NCBI GenBank assembly: GCA_034436045.1
Contig: DAOTVZ010000183.1
Location: 1-28,941 of the forward strand
Origin: H111-94 sp034436045
GTDB lineage: Bacteria; Chloroflexota; Ktedonobacteria; Ktedonobacterales; Ktedonobacteraceae
DNA length: 28,941 nt
Direction of reading: 5' to 3'
Shown here: piece by piece, positions 15,676 through 23,878 of the stretch
Numbering within the stretch: position 1 is the stretch's first letter
Layout: each line of letters begins with the position of its first letter
Program-made: the position numbers and the translations under genes
Notes under the pieces: generated by a model
What the model was told of the DNA's origin: nothing
Databases searched by the model: none
The model's input: the letters and a program-made list of their open reading frames with translations, nothing else

Positions 15676-15684
15676 TGCTATGAT
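15676..15684 (+). promoter_or_regulatory. Extended -10 of the lipoprotein operon
   Basis: TGCTATGAT identical to the element at 5497 and 7274; no good -35 lies 17 bases upstream, so it would depend on the extended -10. Distance to the lipoprotein ATG is about 78 bases. Confidence 0.45.
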
Positions 15685-15762
15685 AAATGGCAATAAATCG
15701 ATATGCTAAGCCAGGTGCGAGCAAACATTGTCCATAACATAGCTCCCGGTGGAGAAAGTCTT

Positions 15763-16893
15763 ATGCGGAAATACGTCTTACCGACCCTCTTCTGTCTTTT
15801 GTGTTTCTCATGTCTCTCGTTGCTGGCCTCCTGTGGCAGCAATACCATCCAGAAGTCACCAACTGGCGCAGCTACCCCCAAAGTGGATTTGGGAGAGCAG
15901 ATACTGGCCGCCAGCGCACAAAAACTCAATGCCGCGCAGACGCTGTACAGTCGGTTTACCATCACTGTCGCAGGAACGGACGCGAATGGCACCATCGAGA
16001 GCGAGGTCTGGAACGCCAGACCCGCGCTCAGCCGAACAGTGATTCTGCAATCAACGATCCCCACCATCGCTGAAACGGGCATGATTACGGTCAATAATGG
16101 GAAACAACTATGGCTATATGAACCGGCACAGAAGGTTGTCTATACTGGAACTGTCACGACAAATAGTAGCAATGATACTACGGCGGCAGCGGGACAGGCG
16201 TTGTTTTTCTCCACTATCCTGCAAACGCTCTTAACTCGTAGCAATGCCGCACTCGTCTCATCATCTGCCAGCATCAACGGCCATAGTGCCAATGAAATCC
16301 ATGTCGTGCCGCAAGATCAGGCGACCGCCAGCCGCTTTGATTACGATGGCTACCTCTATATCGATAAAGCCACACAGTTGCCGCTAGAGGCCGACCTCTC
16401 CGTGCAAACCATCGGCAAGCTCACGCTGGAAATCACGCAACTCGACCTCAATCCGCCCATCCCTGCCAATACTTTCACCTTTGTGGTACCCACCGGCACC
16501 AAGGTCCTGCCGCTGCAACAGGCCAACCCGACCGGCAGCACATTGACACTGGCGGAGGCGCAACAACAGGCCGGTTATCACCTGCTGAGCATTCCGCACA
16601 GCCAGTCTGGCTATGTGCTGCAAGGTATCGATGCGCTCGGTGCGCCAGGGAACCAGATTTACTCCCTGCATTATACGCAGGGCACGCTCAGCTTTACCAT
16701 AGCCGAGGGCAAGGCGCTGGCAGACCTGCCCGCCAGTGGACAGCGCCTCACCGTGCGCGGCCTTAGCGCTACCCTTTCTACAGAGAACGGCGCGACTACG
16801 CTCTCGTGGACAGAAAAAGGTGTCGGGATACAGATTACCGGTCAGGGGCTTAGCCAGGCGCAGATCGTCGCTATCGCTGATCTGCTCGCATAA
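15763..16893 (+). CDS. Lipoprotein with LolA/LppX-like outer-sheet domain and DUF4367-like tail
   Basis: 377 residues. MRKYVLPTLFCLLCFSCLSLLASC is a lipoprotein signal peptide with lipobox L21-A-S-C24. Residues about 40-245 resemble a LolA-type half-barrel: LNAAQTLYSRFTITV, WNARPALSRTVIL, MITVNNGKQLWLYEPAQKVVY, GYLYIDKATQLPLEADL and LDLNPPIPANTFTFVVPTGTKV. Residues about 265-377 (LTLAEAQQQAGYHLLSIP .. GYVLQGIDALG) look like a DUF4367-type module. LolA-fold proteins carry lipids or lipoproteins; in monoderm-like bacteria such paralogues are outer-surface proteins of unclear role. Start 15763 is supported by GGTGGAGA before it and by the signal peptide; the open frame extends 20 codons upstream. 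Confidence 0.78.
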   Translation: MRKYVLPTLFCLLCFSCLSLLASCGSNTIQKSPTGAATPKVDLGEQILAASAQKLNAAQTLYSRFTITVAGTDANGTIESEVWNARPALSRTVILQSTIPTIAETGMITVNNGKQLWLYEPAQKVVYTGTVTTNSSNDTTAAAGQALFFSTILQTLLTRSNAALVSSSASINGHSANEIHVVPQDQATASRFDYDGYLYIDKATQLPLEADLSVQTIGKLTLEITQLDLNPPIPANTFTFVVPTGTKVLPLQQANPTGSTLTLAEAQQQAGYHLLSIPHSQSGYVLQGIDALGAPGNQIYSLHYTQGTLSFTIAEGKALADLPASGQRLTVRGLSATLSTENGATTLSWTEKGVGIQITGQGLSQAQIVAIADLLA

Positions 16894-16914
16894 TGGAAGG
16901 ACAGGAAACAGCGC

Positions 16915-17586
16915 ATGGAGCATGTACAAACAGAACGCTGCGCGCTCAGTTTCAGCGGCGGCAAAGACTCAATGCTGGCACTTGACCGCGCGGTGCGACA
17001 GGGCTTACAGGTTGACTATCTTTTCACTCTCTACGAAGCGACTAACAATCGCGTGCGTTTTCATGGTGTCCACATTGATCTGATTCAGGCCCAGGCCGAT
17101 GCGCTCGGCATTCCGCTGCTGAAATATCCATACCAGTCGAACGACTTCGAGGCGGTTTTTCTCAGCACGCTCAACGACCTGCATCAGCGCGGCATAAGTA
17201 CCATCCTGTTCGGCAATATCCACCTGGCCGATGTACGGGCATGGTATGAGCAACGTACCACCGCCATCGGTTTCATCCATCGTGAGCCGCTCTGGGGTGA
17301 GCCGCCGTCGGCGCTGGTATGCGAATTTATCGCGCGGGGCTACCTCGCCGTTCTCACCTGCATCGAGTTGACTCACAGCAACCCCGCCTGGCTCGGACGC
17401 ACGCTCACCAATACGCTCGTCAGAGCCTTCGAGCAGGCAGGCATTGATGCCTGTGGCGAACGCGGCGAATATCACAGTTTTGTCCACGTTGGCCCTCTTT
17501 TCAAGAAACCGCTCCCAATACGTCTGGGGCAAACGTATCTCATGCCAGGAAACGCCCGATTTCTCTTGCAGGAGATCAATTTATAG
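16915..17586 (+). CDS. Dph6-like PP-loop ATP pyrophosphatase
   Basis: 223 residues. SGGKDS (14-19) is the PP-loop of the adenine-nucleotide alpha-hydrolase superfamily. FGNIHLADVRAWYEQ, GEPPSALVCEFIARGYLAVLTCIE and CGERGEYHSFV are blocks shared with diphthine-ammonia ligase (Dph6, DUF71). Bacteria have no diphthamide, so the true substrate is a different acid or amine, possibly in cofactor or B12-related chemistry (an inference). It begins 21 bases after the lipoprotein and is almost certainly co-transcribed with it, an unexpected pairing. Confidence 0.85.
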   Translation: MEHVQTERCALSFSGGKDSMLALDRAVRQGLQVDYLFTLYEATNNRVRFHGVHIDLIQAQADALGIPLLKYPYQSNDFEAVFLSTLNDLHQRGISTILFGNIHLADVRAWYEQRTTAIGFIHREPLWGEPPSALVCEFIARGYLAVLTCIELTHSNPAWLGRTLTNTLVRAFEQAGIDACGERGEYHSFVHVGPLFKKPLPIRLGQTYLMPGNARFLLQEINL

Positions 17587-17617
17587 CGAGCAGGCGGCAA
17601 GATGACCGCCTGCTCGC
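17586..17617. terminator. Hairpin terminator between convergent genes
   Basis: GCGAGCAGGCGG (17586-17597) and CCGCCTGCTCGC (17606-17617), a perfect 12-bp GC-rich stem with an 8-base loop. It starts next to the Dph6-like stop and lies 2 bases beyond the hemH stop; CTTTAT follows on plus. Confidence 0.85.
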
Positions 17618-17619
17618 CT

Positions 17620-18567
17620 TTATGCCGTTACCGGTTGTTGCATTGTCTCTTTTACCACTTCGGCCAGGGCTTTGATGAAGAGCGGGGCCGTGTTGAGGGA
17701 CTCGATGCGAGCGAAGTGGATGCCATGTATCTCGGCCTGTTCGCGTGCACCGATCTCAATATCGTAGAGGATTTCCAGATGATCGGCCAGGAACTGCACA
17801 GGCGCGATCAGCACATGCGTGTGGCCCTGTGCTTTGAGTTCCGGCATCACATCAGCGAAATCAGGTTTGAGCCACTCTTCGGGCGTGTGACCTGCGCTCT
17901 GGTAGCAGAACATCCAGCGCTCAGAGGGTAGACCGGCCAGGCGCGCGATGGCCGCCGCCGTCTCCTTGAGGTGATCAATATAGTCCGGCTCGTTCTCAAT
18001 CACCCGTTTGGGCATACTGTGCGCTGTCAGCAGCACGGGGACGCGCTCGCGCACGTCTGGTGGGAAGCGGTTCAGCGCCTCCTGCACACGTTCGGCGAGG
18101 GCCTGTAAGAAGTAGGGCTGCATATGCCAGTCGCGCGAGATATTAAGCTGGAGTTCGGGACGATGCAGGTCCTGCACGGCCTTCGTGAGCATATCGATGT
18201 AGCCCTTCATAATAATGGGCGAATACTGCGGGGACATGATGATGCCAACAATCTGATCGGCACCTTCGGCCACCTCCGGCACCACCTCGTAGACGAAGGG
18301 CGGGGCGAAGCGCATGCCGACGCGCACGCGATAGGTCGTGCCATCACTGCTCTGTCGATTTAGCTCCTCCTCTAGCGCGGCGGCCTGCTCGCGAGTGATG
18401 CGCAAGAGCGGCGAACCACCGATGAGGGCATAGCGGCGACGAAACTCCGCGATCACCTCCGGGCTGGCCTCGCGTCCGCCATAGACATGTTTGAGATAGA
18501 CCGGCACGTCGTCCAGCGTCGCCGGTGAACCATAGGTCATGAGCATGACGCCAACATGCTTTACCAT
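17620..18567 (-). CDS. hemH: Ferrochelatase
   Basis: 315 residues inserting ferrous iron into a porphyrin (protoporphyrin IX or coproporphyrin III; which one is not decidable here). MTYGSPATLDDVPVYLKHVYGG is the family N-terminus. The catalytic His is H183 in LLTAHSMPKRV and the metal-side Glu is E265 in PVQFLADHLEILYDIEIGARE. MSPQYSPIIMKGY is another conserved block. Length matches bacterial soluble ferrochelatases. It starts 21 bases after the hemE stop, with AAGGAG about 12 bases before ATG. No hemY, hemG or hemQ accompanies the pair. Confidence 0.95.
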   Translation of the reverse strand: MVKHVGVMLMTYGSPATLDDVPVYLKHVYGGREASPEVIAEFRRRYALIGGSPLLRITREQAAALEEELNRQSSDGTTYRVRVGMRFAPPFVYEVVPEVAEGADQIVGIIMSPQYSPIIMKGYIDMLTKAVQDLHRPELQLNISRDWHMQPYFLQALAERVQEALNRFPPDVRERVPVLLTAHSMPKRVIENEPDYIDHLKETAAAIARLAGLPSERWMFCYQSAGHTPEEWLKPDFADVMPELKAQGHTHVLIAPVQFLADHLEILYDIEIGAREQAEIHGIHFARIESLNTAPLFIKALAEVVKETMQQPVTA

Positions 18568-18588
18568 AGTGACTGAAATCTCCTTGTG

Positions 18589-19668
18589 CTAGCGTTTTGT
18601 TGCATCGTGAACAGCATCCACCAGACGGCGCAACAGATCGGGATCGGTAGGGGCCAGTACGCCGTGACCCAGGTTGAAGATATGGCCGGAACGATTGGCG
18701 GCACGGTGCAGGACATCGAACATACCACGCTCAATCGTAGGCCAGTCGGTCAACAGTAAAGTCGGGTCGAGATTACCCTGAATGCCGTGATCGTAGCCGA
18801 TACGCGCCCAGGCATCATCCAGGTCTACACGCCAGTCAACGCTGATCACGTCGCCCCCAGCTTCGGTCATCGCCTCTAAGAGAGACGCCGCGCCGGTACC
18901 AAAATGGATAGCAGGCGTTCCCGTCTCCTTCACTGCATCGAAAATGCGTTTGACATAGGGTTGCACGTATTGACGATAGACGCTGGGGCTGAGCGCACCC
19001 ACCCAGCTATCGAAAAGCTGCACGGCATCCACCCCTGCTTTGATCTGAGCGAGCAAGTAATTGCTCACCATGTCGGTCAGCTTGTTCATCAACATATGCC
19101 AGAGCGCGGGCTGGCCGTACATCAGCGACTTGGCCAGCGCGTAATCGCGCGAAGGGCGACCTTCGATCAGATAGCAGGCCAGCGTAAAGGGCGAGCCGGA
19201 AAAGCCAATCACCGCTTGCTTACCCTCAAGCTCGCGGTGTACCATGCGAATGGCCTCCATTACAAAGGGCACGCTCTCTTCCGCGTCCACCATCCGTAGC
19301 GCATCAATGTCTCGCTGCGTGCGGACGGGATGATGGATAATCGGGCCAACCTCCGGCTGAAGCTCCAGCGAGACGCCCATGCCCTCGACAGGTAGCATGA
19401 TATCGGCGTAGAGAACGGCGGCATCCACACCAAACTTCTGCACTGGCATCAATGTCACCATCGTACATAGTTCCGGCGTTTTCGCCATCGTGAGAATATC
19501 GTAGCGTTTGCGTAGTTCGCGGTAATCGGCCAGACAGCGGCCCGCCTGACGCATAAACCAGACCGGTGTGGCATCCGGCTGGCGTAGATGGCAGGCATCC
19601 AGAAAACGCGCCACGCCACTATGGGGCGGCACACTCGATTGCCCGCTCGTCAATGTGTTGTGCTGCAT
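18589..19668 (-). CDS. hemE: Uroporphyrinogen decarboxylase
   Basis: 360 residues, removing four carboxyls from uroporphyrinogen III to give coproporphyrinogen III. PVWFMRQAGRCLADYRELRKRYD (35-57) is the family signature with the substrate-binding Arg residues; here Cys replaces the usual Tyr or Ser after RQAGR. The catalytic Asp is D89 in AAVLYADIMLPVEGMG. GFSGSPFTLACYLIEGRPSRDY and HFGTGA are further conserved blocks. Start 19668 is preferred over the longer frame, because AAGGA sits 6 bases before it and the promoter and leader occupy the upstream part. First gene of hemE-hemH. Confidence 0.95.
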   Translation of the reverse strand: MQHNTLTSGQSSVPPHSGVARFLDACHLRQPDATPVWFMRQAGRCLADYRELRKRYDILTMAKTPELCTMVTLMPVQKFGVDAAVLYADIMLPVEGMGVSLELQPEVGPIIHHPVRTQRDIDALRMVDAEESVPFVMEAIRMVHRELEGKQAVIGFSGSPFTLACYLIEGRPSRDYALAKSLMYGQPALWHMLMNKLTDMVSNYLLAQIKAGVDAVQLFDSWVGALSPSVYRQYVQPYVKRIFDAVKETGTPAIHFGTGAASLLEAMTEAGGDVISVDWRVDLDDAWARIGYDHGIQGNLDPTLLLTDWPTIERGMFDVLHRAANRSGHIFNLGHGVLAPTDPDLLRRLVDAVHDATKR

Positions 19669-19702
19669 GAATCTTCCTTCAACAAAATTATGTAGGTAAG
19701 AC

Positions 19703-19736
19703 GGGGCAGGGCAACCCTGGCGGTCGCCTTGTCCCC
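19703..19736 (-). repeat. Palindromic element in the hemE leader
   Basis: On the minus strand GGGGACAAGGCGACC and GGGTTGCCCTGCCCC fold into a GC-rich stem with a GCCA loop and one bulge, in the hemE 5' leader. Its style (CAGGGCAACCCTGG, GGCGACC) resembles the palindrome near 15618, so it may be an interspersed repeat rather than a dedicated regulator. Confidence 0.5.
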
Positions 19737-19760
19737 GCATCGTGCGATAGAATCGTACAT

Positions 19761-19789
19761 ATCATAGCGTGCCGAAACGGTTCTGGCAA
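19761..19789 (-). promoter_or_regulatory. hemE-hemH promoter
   Basis: Minus strand TTGCCA (19784-19789), 17-base spacer, TATGAT (19761-19766). Predicted leader is about 85 bases and includes the hairpin at 19703-19736. It lies in the gap after the kinase gene. Confidence 0.65.
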
Positions 19790-19855
19790 CAGGAAATCTA
19801 TAGAAATCTGTTCTCGAAACGAAATTTGTATAGGTTTTGTGATATTTGTTATTTG

Positions 19856-21730
19856 CTACTGGCCAAGCTGGAAGAGGAAAAAATTGCTGAAGAGGGCCGC
19901 GCCGCTCGTCTCAGGCGTGAGTGTACCGACATCCAGGGCGATCTGGCCACCACTGTAGGTGGTATCATGCACCTCACCAACAAAGGTGCCGTTGATGTAC
20001 AACTGAAAATCGCCGTTATCGTCTATGACGGTAAGCGTATTTTGCTGACCGGTTTTGATCGCATTGCAGACCGTATCGGGAATTAGCGCAACGTAGCCGG
20101 GGCCGCTCTCGTCGTGGCGACGGAAAAAAAAGGCCCTCTGCTCGGTAATCTCGAAGTCATAGAAATGCTGCCCTTGCAGGTTGAGCAGGATACCGGCATC
20201 GTGACCGCTAATCAGTGTGACATTGACACTCACTTTAATAGCACCCGGCACGCTGGCATTGAGGATGCAAGGTTGCAAGTAATCGCTCAAAAATACGCTC
20301 ACCACGTAGCCGCCATTGGCGAAGTTGCATGCGCTACCCTGTGTCCAGCGCCCTGCAATCTCCTGTGTCAACGAGTCGGAGATAAGTAACATCGGAGTAT
20401 TCATCTTATGAGGAACGGGAGTGCCGCTATGCACGTGAACAATATGAACAGCAGGCGTGGGCTGCGTTATACTAGATATGGCCTTGCCTGCATAACGCGC
20501 CGGGTCTTTGCCAACCGAATGAGAGGTACTGTAGAGATAATAGATGCACGACATGGGTAGTACGACAAATAACAGAATACCGGCGGTAATCACAGAGGCC
20601 ACTATCGCATCCTTATGCCGCGTGTATCGTCGGCGTGTTGGCGTGTGCGACGGCAACGCGGGCGGAGAAACCGGGATAGTGTCACCGACAGCGACCTGCA
20701 AGCCGTACTTATCAAGGGACTCGACGTTCGCATCAGTCGTCAGCGTGATACGATTGGAGAGGCGCAAACGGCCAGCTTCGGCCATCGGCACATGCTGTGG
20801 TAACACAGGGAGCGGGGAGACATGGGCCACTGACGTGACGACAGCATTGCGTATCGCCAGAGGCATTACCGGCTCATCCTGTGCCTGATTATCGGTACAG
20901 CGGTAGCATTTGTTCTGAATACGCTCCAATGCCCGCAGATAGGCATTAGCAAGGGCCGTTCCACTCTGATAACGGCGCTCCGGCGACTTCTCCAGCGCCC
21001 GCAACACCACCGCATCCAGTTCAGGCGGTAGCGCCGGATTCCAGTATGACGGCGGCAGCGGCTCTTCATGTAGTTGCTTCATGTAGACCGCCAGGGGCGT
21101 GTCGGCAATAAACGGCACTCGCCCCGCGATCATCTGATAGAGCAAGACACCCAATGCGTAGATATCGCTGCTGATAGTAGCGGGTCCTTGCGCCAAATCA
21201 GGGGCCATATATTCAGGTGTGCCGAGCAGTGTGCCAGATTGCGTCACATCATGCAATTCTTCCAGCGATTTCGCCAGTCCAAAATCGGCCAGGTAGACGT
21301 GGTAGTCGGCACGAATGAGAATATTAGACGGCTTGATATCCCGATGGATGATTTGATGGTCATGGGCATATTGCAGAGCATCGGCCACCTGTACCAGAAT
21401 GTCAGCCGCTTCCTCCGGCGCTAACGCACCCTGGGCCAGCAGATCGCGCAGAGTCGTGCCTTCAATATAGGGCATCACCAGGTAATGCCAGGGGCCATGC
21501 TCGCCATAATCGAAGGCCGGTAGAATGTGATCGTGGCTCAGGCGTCCAATGGCCGCCGCTTCGCGGCGAAAGCGCACAATGCCAATCGTGTTGACATTGC
21601 TCAAAACCTTAATCGCTACTTCGCGTTGCATCAACTCGTCATAAGCCAGGTATACCTCCGACATGCCTCCCTGACCCAACAAGCTACGCAGGTGATAGCG
21701 GCCCAAAGTTGTTCCCTCTAATCCGCTCAT
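19856..21730 (-). CDS. Transmembrane Ser/Thr protein kinase with beta-sandwich-like ectodomain
   Basis: 625 residues. Kinase domain 11-270 with LLGQGGMSEVYLAYD, K41, HRDIKPSN (129-136), DFGLAK (149-154) and GTPEYMAPDLA (APD for APE). A linker with CYRC and Pro-rich segments leads to one membrane helix, about 376-400. The outer part (about 440-625) holds ANGGYVVSVFL, VSVNVTLISGHDAGILLNL, YDFEITEQRAFFFRR, LTVIDDNGDFQLYINGTFVGEVHD and a closing FSNFFLFQLG. That pattern is typical of concanavalin-like/DUF1080 laminin-G-type beta sandwiches, so it may bind carbohydrate or be purely structural. Start 21730 follows the preceding kinase stop by 16 bases; the upstream frame extension overlaps that gene and is rejected. 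Confidence 0.88.
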   Translation of the reverse strand: MSGLEGTTLGRYHLRSLLGQGGMSEVYLAYDELMQREVAIKVLSNVNTIGIVRFRREAAAIGRLSHDHILPAFDYGEHGPWHYLVMPYIEGTTLRDLLAQGALAPEEAADILVQVADALQYAHDHQIIHRDIKPSNILIRADYHVYLADFGLAKSLEELHDVTQSGTLLGTPEYMAPDLAQGPATISSDIYALGVLLYQMIAGRVPFIADTPLAVYMKQLHEEPLPPSYWNPALPPELDAVVLRALEKSPERRYQSGTALANAYLRALERIQNKCYRCTDNQAQDEPVMPLAIRNAVVTSVAHVSPLPVLPQHVPMAEAGRLRLSNRITLTTDANVESLDKYGLQVAVGDTIPVSPPALPSHTPTRRRYTRHKDAIVASVITAGILLFVVLPMSCIYYLYSTSHSVGKDPARYAGKAISSITQPTPAVHIVHVHSGTPVPHKMNTPMLLISDSLTQEIAGRWTQGSACNFANGGYVVSVFLSDYLQPCILNASVPGAIKVSVNVTLISGHDAGILLNLQGQHFYDFEITEQRAFFFRRHDESGPGYVALIPDTVCNAIKTGQQNTLTVIDDNGDFQLYINGTFVGEVHDTTYSGGQIALDVGTLTPETSGAALFSNFFLFQLGQ

Positions 21731-21746
21731 GGCTCTATACCTATCT

Positions 21747-23087
21747 CTAACGGCCACGATGGGGTTGTGACCCATCAGGTCTATCATCGTGATCGTCATG
21801 ATCATGATCCTTGCGATACGAATCGCTGTCCCCACCCTTCTGCCCATCGTGATCAGGATCATTCTTGTTCTGGTACTTCTGATTCGACGTTGAAGAAACG
21901 ATGTAAGATGTTGTGTGCGTTGCAGGCTGATTGACAGTTTTCACCCGTGTCGGTACAGGTGTTACCGGTAATAGTGTGGGAGTCACAGGAAGTACAAAAG
22001 GCGGTGTTTTCCCTTTGAACAACACATTGGAAGCCAGACCGACGGATGGCCCATTGCTATGGCTCTGACTTCTATAGAGTGAAAAGCCCAGCGCAGCAGG
22101 CAGTACACACAGGATAAAGAGGGCGGTCAGCGCGGTTGCCGCCACCTTGCCTGGGGGGGCAGAGCGCAACAATTTGCCAGTATTGCCTATAGCGCGCAAG
22201 TTGCTGATTGAGAGAAACCGCTTGATCTCCAGGGTTGGCCAGCGGGACAGGCTATTCAACTGGGCAACAGGCTGCGCTGATGCAAGGGCGGCGTGGTATG
22301 CATCGGCAAAGGAGCGCACGCTGGGATAGCGACGCTGTGGGTCCTTGTCCAGGGCACGCAATACGACCTGCTCCACGCGCCGTGTGATGGTCGGGTTGAG
22401 CTTTGAGGGTGCTATCGGCTGCTCACGCAAATGTTTCCAGTAGACCCCCATCGGTGTCTGGCTCTTAAACGGCACCTGACCGGTCAACATCTGGTACAGC
22501 ACAATACCGAGCGCGTAAATATCGCTTTGCGGCGTCGCCCTATCCTCGGCGAGTTCGGGGGCCATATATTCCGGCGTCCCCACCAGACAACCGGCCTGCG
22601 TGATTGCGCTTTCATCCTGCAAGCGCTTGACCAGGCCGAAGTCAGCAAGATAGACATGTATACCATCGCGCAACAGTATGTTCGATGGTTTAATGTCACG
22701 GTGCAACATGCCATGATCATGCGCAAACTGCAAGGCATCGGCAATCTGTTCTAGCAGGATACCGGCCTCTTTCAGCGACAATGGCCCGTGCGCCAACTTA
22801 TCGCGCAGCGTGCCATACTCAATATATGGCATGACCATGTAATACCAGGAACCATAGGCTCCATAATCAAAGGCCGGTAAAATATGATCATGGTGTAGGG
22901 CGGCCATGGCCTCTACCTCACGATGAAAACGCTCATAGAATTCTTGTCGCTCATTGCTCACCAGTTTAATTGCCACCAGATGGTGGTTCTGTGTATCTTC
23001 TGCGAGATATATTTCAGACATTCCCCCCTGCGCTAAATGGCGTCGCAGGCGGTAATGCATCAGGGTCAGGTCTTCGAGTGCTGGCAT
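21747..23087 (-). CDS. Transmembrane Ser/Thr protein kinase with His/Asp-rich tail
   Basis: 446 residues, paralogous to the next kinase: K41, HRD (129-131) and DFG (149-151) fall at identical positions. The Gly loop begins LAQGGMSEIYLAED, with Ala at the first Gly. GTPEYMAPELAE is intact. One membrane helix, about 316-337, is followed by a Thr/Pro-rich stretch and a tail ending in repeated DHDHDDHDD and HRGR (about 410-446), strongly charged and suggestive of metal binding. Start 23087 is chosen over the long upstream frame because GTGGA precedes ATG and the kinase then starts like its paralogue. The gene is first of the tandem pair. Confidence 0.88.
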   Translation of the reverse strand: MPALEDLTLMHYRLRRHLAQGGMSEIYLAEDTQNHHLVAIKLVSNERQEFYERFHREVEAMAALHHDHILPAFDYGAYGSWYYMVMPYIEYGTLRDKLAHGPLSLKEAGILLEQIADALQFAHDHGMLHRDIKPSNILLRDGIHVYLADFGLVKRLQDESAITQAGCLVGTPEYMAPELAEDRATPQSDIYALGIVLYQMLTGQVPFKSQTPMGVYWKHLREQPIAPSKLNPTITRRVEQVVLRALDKDPQRRYPSVRSFADAYHAALASAQPVAQLNSLSRWPTLEIKRFLSISNLRAIGNTGKLLRSAPPGKVAATALTALFILCVLPAALGFSLYRSQSHSNGPSVGLASNVLFKGKTPPFVLPVTPTLLPVTPVPTRVKTVNQPATHTTSYIVSSTSNQKYQNKNDPDHDGQKGGDSDSYRKDHDHDDHDDRPDGSQPHRGR

Positions 23088-23280
23088 TTTTCCACGTCCC
23101 CCATAACATCGACTGGTTACATTGCTTACACGGTTCCCCGTCGTTTTTGGTGTCAAGTGGGCAGAAAGTAAAAATAATGAGAGATGTCCCCCAACCTCTC
23201 CAAGAGTGCGTCTCCTATGGTACAGGCACGAGAGGAAAAAAGCTACACGCAGTAGGAAAGATAGCAAAGAAGAGGAACAA

Positions 23281-23310
23281 ATTATACCGGAGCGGTCGGT
23301 CTAATAGACC
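23281..23310 (-). promoter_or_regulatory. Kinase-pair promoter with palindromic operator candidate
   Basis: On the minus strand TATAAT (23281-23286) has a poor -35, but the 15-base palindrome CGGTCTAATAGACCG (23297-23311) covers that place. A regulator bound there could act on the promoter. Predicted leader about 190 bases. Confidence 0.4.
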
Positions 23311-23345
23311 GGGAAGGGGTACATGAAGTTGCTATTGTAAGGTTC

Positions 23346-23711
23346 TCACCCACCCGCACGCTTGACCTTATAGCCCAGGGCCGCCAACTTTGTCATCACT
23401 TTCTCGCAATGATCGCCCTGAATCTCGATGTTGCCGCCTTTAACGGTGCCGCCGGAGCCGCATAACTTTTTGAGTTGTTGTGCCAGCACGGCCAACTCTG
23501 CCTCGCTGCCCATGACGCCGCTGATAACGGTGACGGTTTTTCCGCCGCGCTGCTTGCGGTCGCGCATGACACGCACAATACCATCGCTTTTGCGCGCCGG
23601 TTGCGCCGGTTGAGAGCAGCGGCAGTTTTTATAGGGCAAGCCGCATGTGGGGCAGGTGGTTACGCACCCGTTATCTGTCGAATATACCAGACGATAGCGC
23701 TCTGGTTCCAT
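23346..23711 (-). CDS. SUI1/YciH family translation initiation factor-like protein
   Basis: 121 residues. The N-terminus has a zinc-knuckle-like C20-P-T-C23 .. C30-R-C32. The SUI1 domain occupies about 42-121: DGIVRVMRDRKQRGGKTVTVISGV, LKKLCGSGGTVKGGNIEIQGDH and LGYKVKRAGG. The bacterial YciH group is related to eIF1 and can modulate initiation fidelity; in most bacteria it is dispensable. Start 23711 has AGAGGA 7 bases upstream; a weaker ATG at 23726 is also in frame. Confidence 0.9.
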   Translation of the reverse strand: MEPERYRLVYSTDNGCVTTCPTCGLPYKNCRCSQPAQPARKSDGIVRVMRDRKQRGGKTVTVISGVMGSEAELAVLAQQLKKLCGSGGTVKGGNIEIQGDHCEKVMTKLAALGYKVKRAGG

Positions 23712-23878
23712 TGGTCTTCCTCTCATCGCATATTGCCGTTGTTTCAAGTCGCCACCCAGGCTACACACGCTTTTGAAAAATGGTACAGAGAAAAGGTCAA
23801 GCCTCCTCACTGCAGGTGATATGCTGTATTGTATCATAGTTGCCAGGAGAGAATTTTCACAAGTAAAGGTTGGCATAT

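Larger units (their letters stand above)
15438..15762. other. Divergent intergenic region
   Basis: Holds the leftward promoter (15529-15558), the 28-base-period direct repeats, a CAGGGTCGCCCTG palindrome near 15618-15631 and the rightward extended -10 at 15676-15684. No coding sequence is supported. Confidence 0.5.

Noticed and set aside
21731..21862. N-terminal extension of the 625-residue kinase
   Set aside because: It overlaps the end of the upstream kinase, is low-complexity and antecedes the normal kinase start.
23870..23878. TTG start of the alcohol dehydrogenase
   Set aside because: The ATG 9 bases on has better spacing to AAAGG and gives the family-like MRALVW start.
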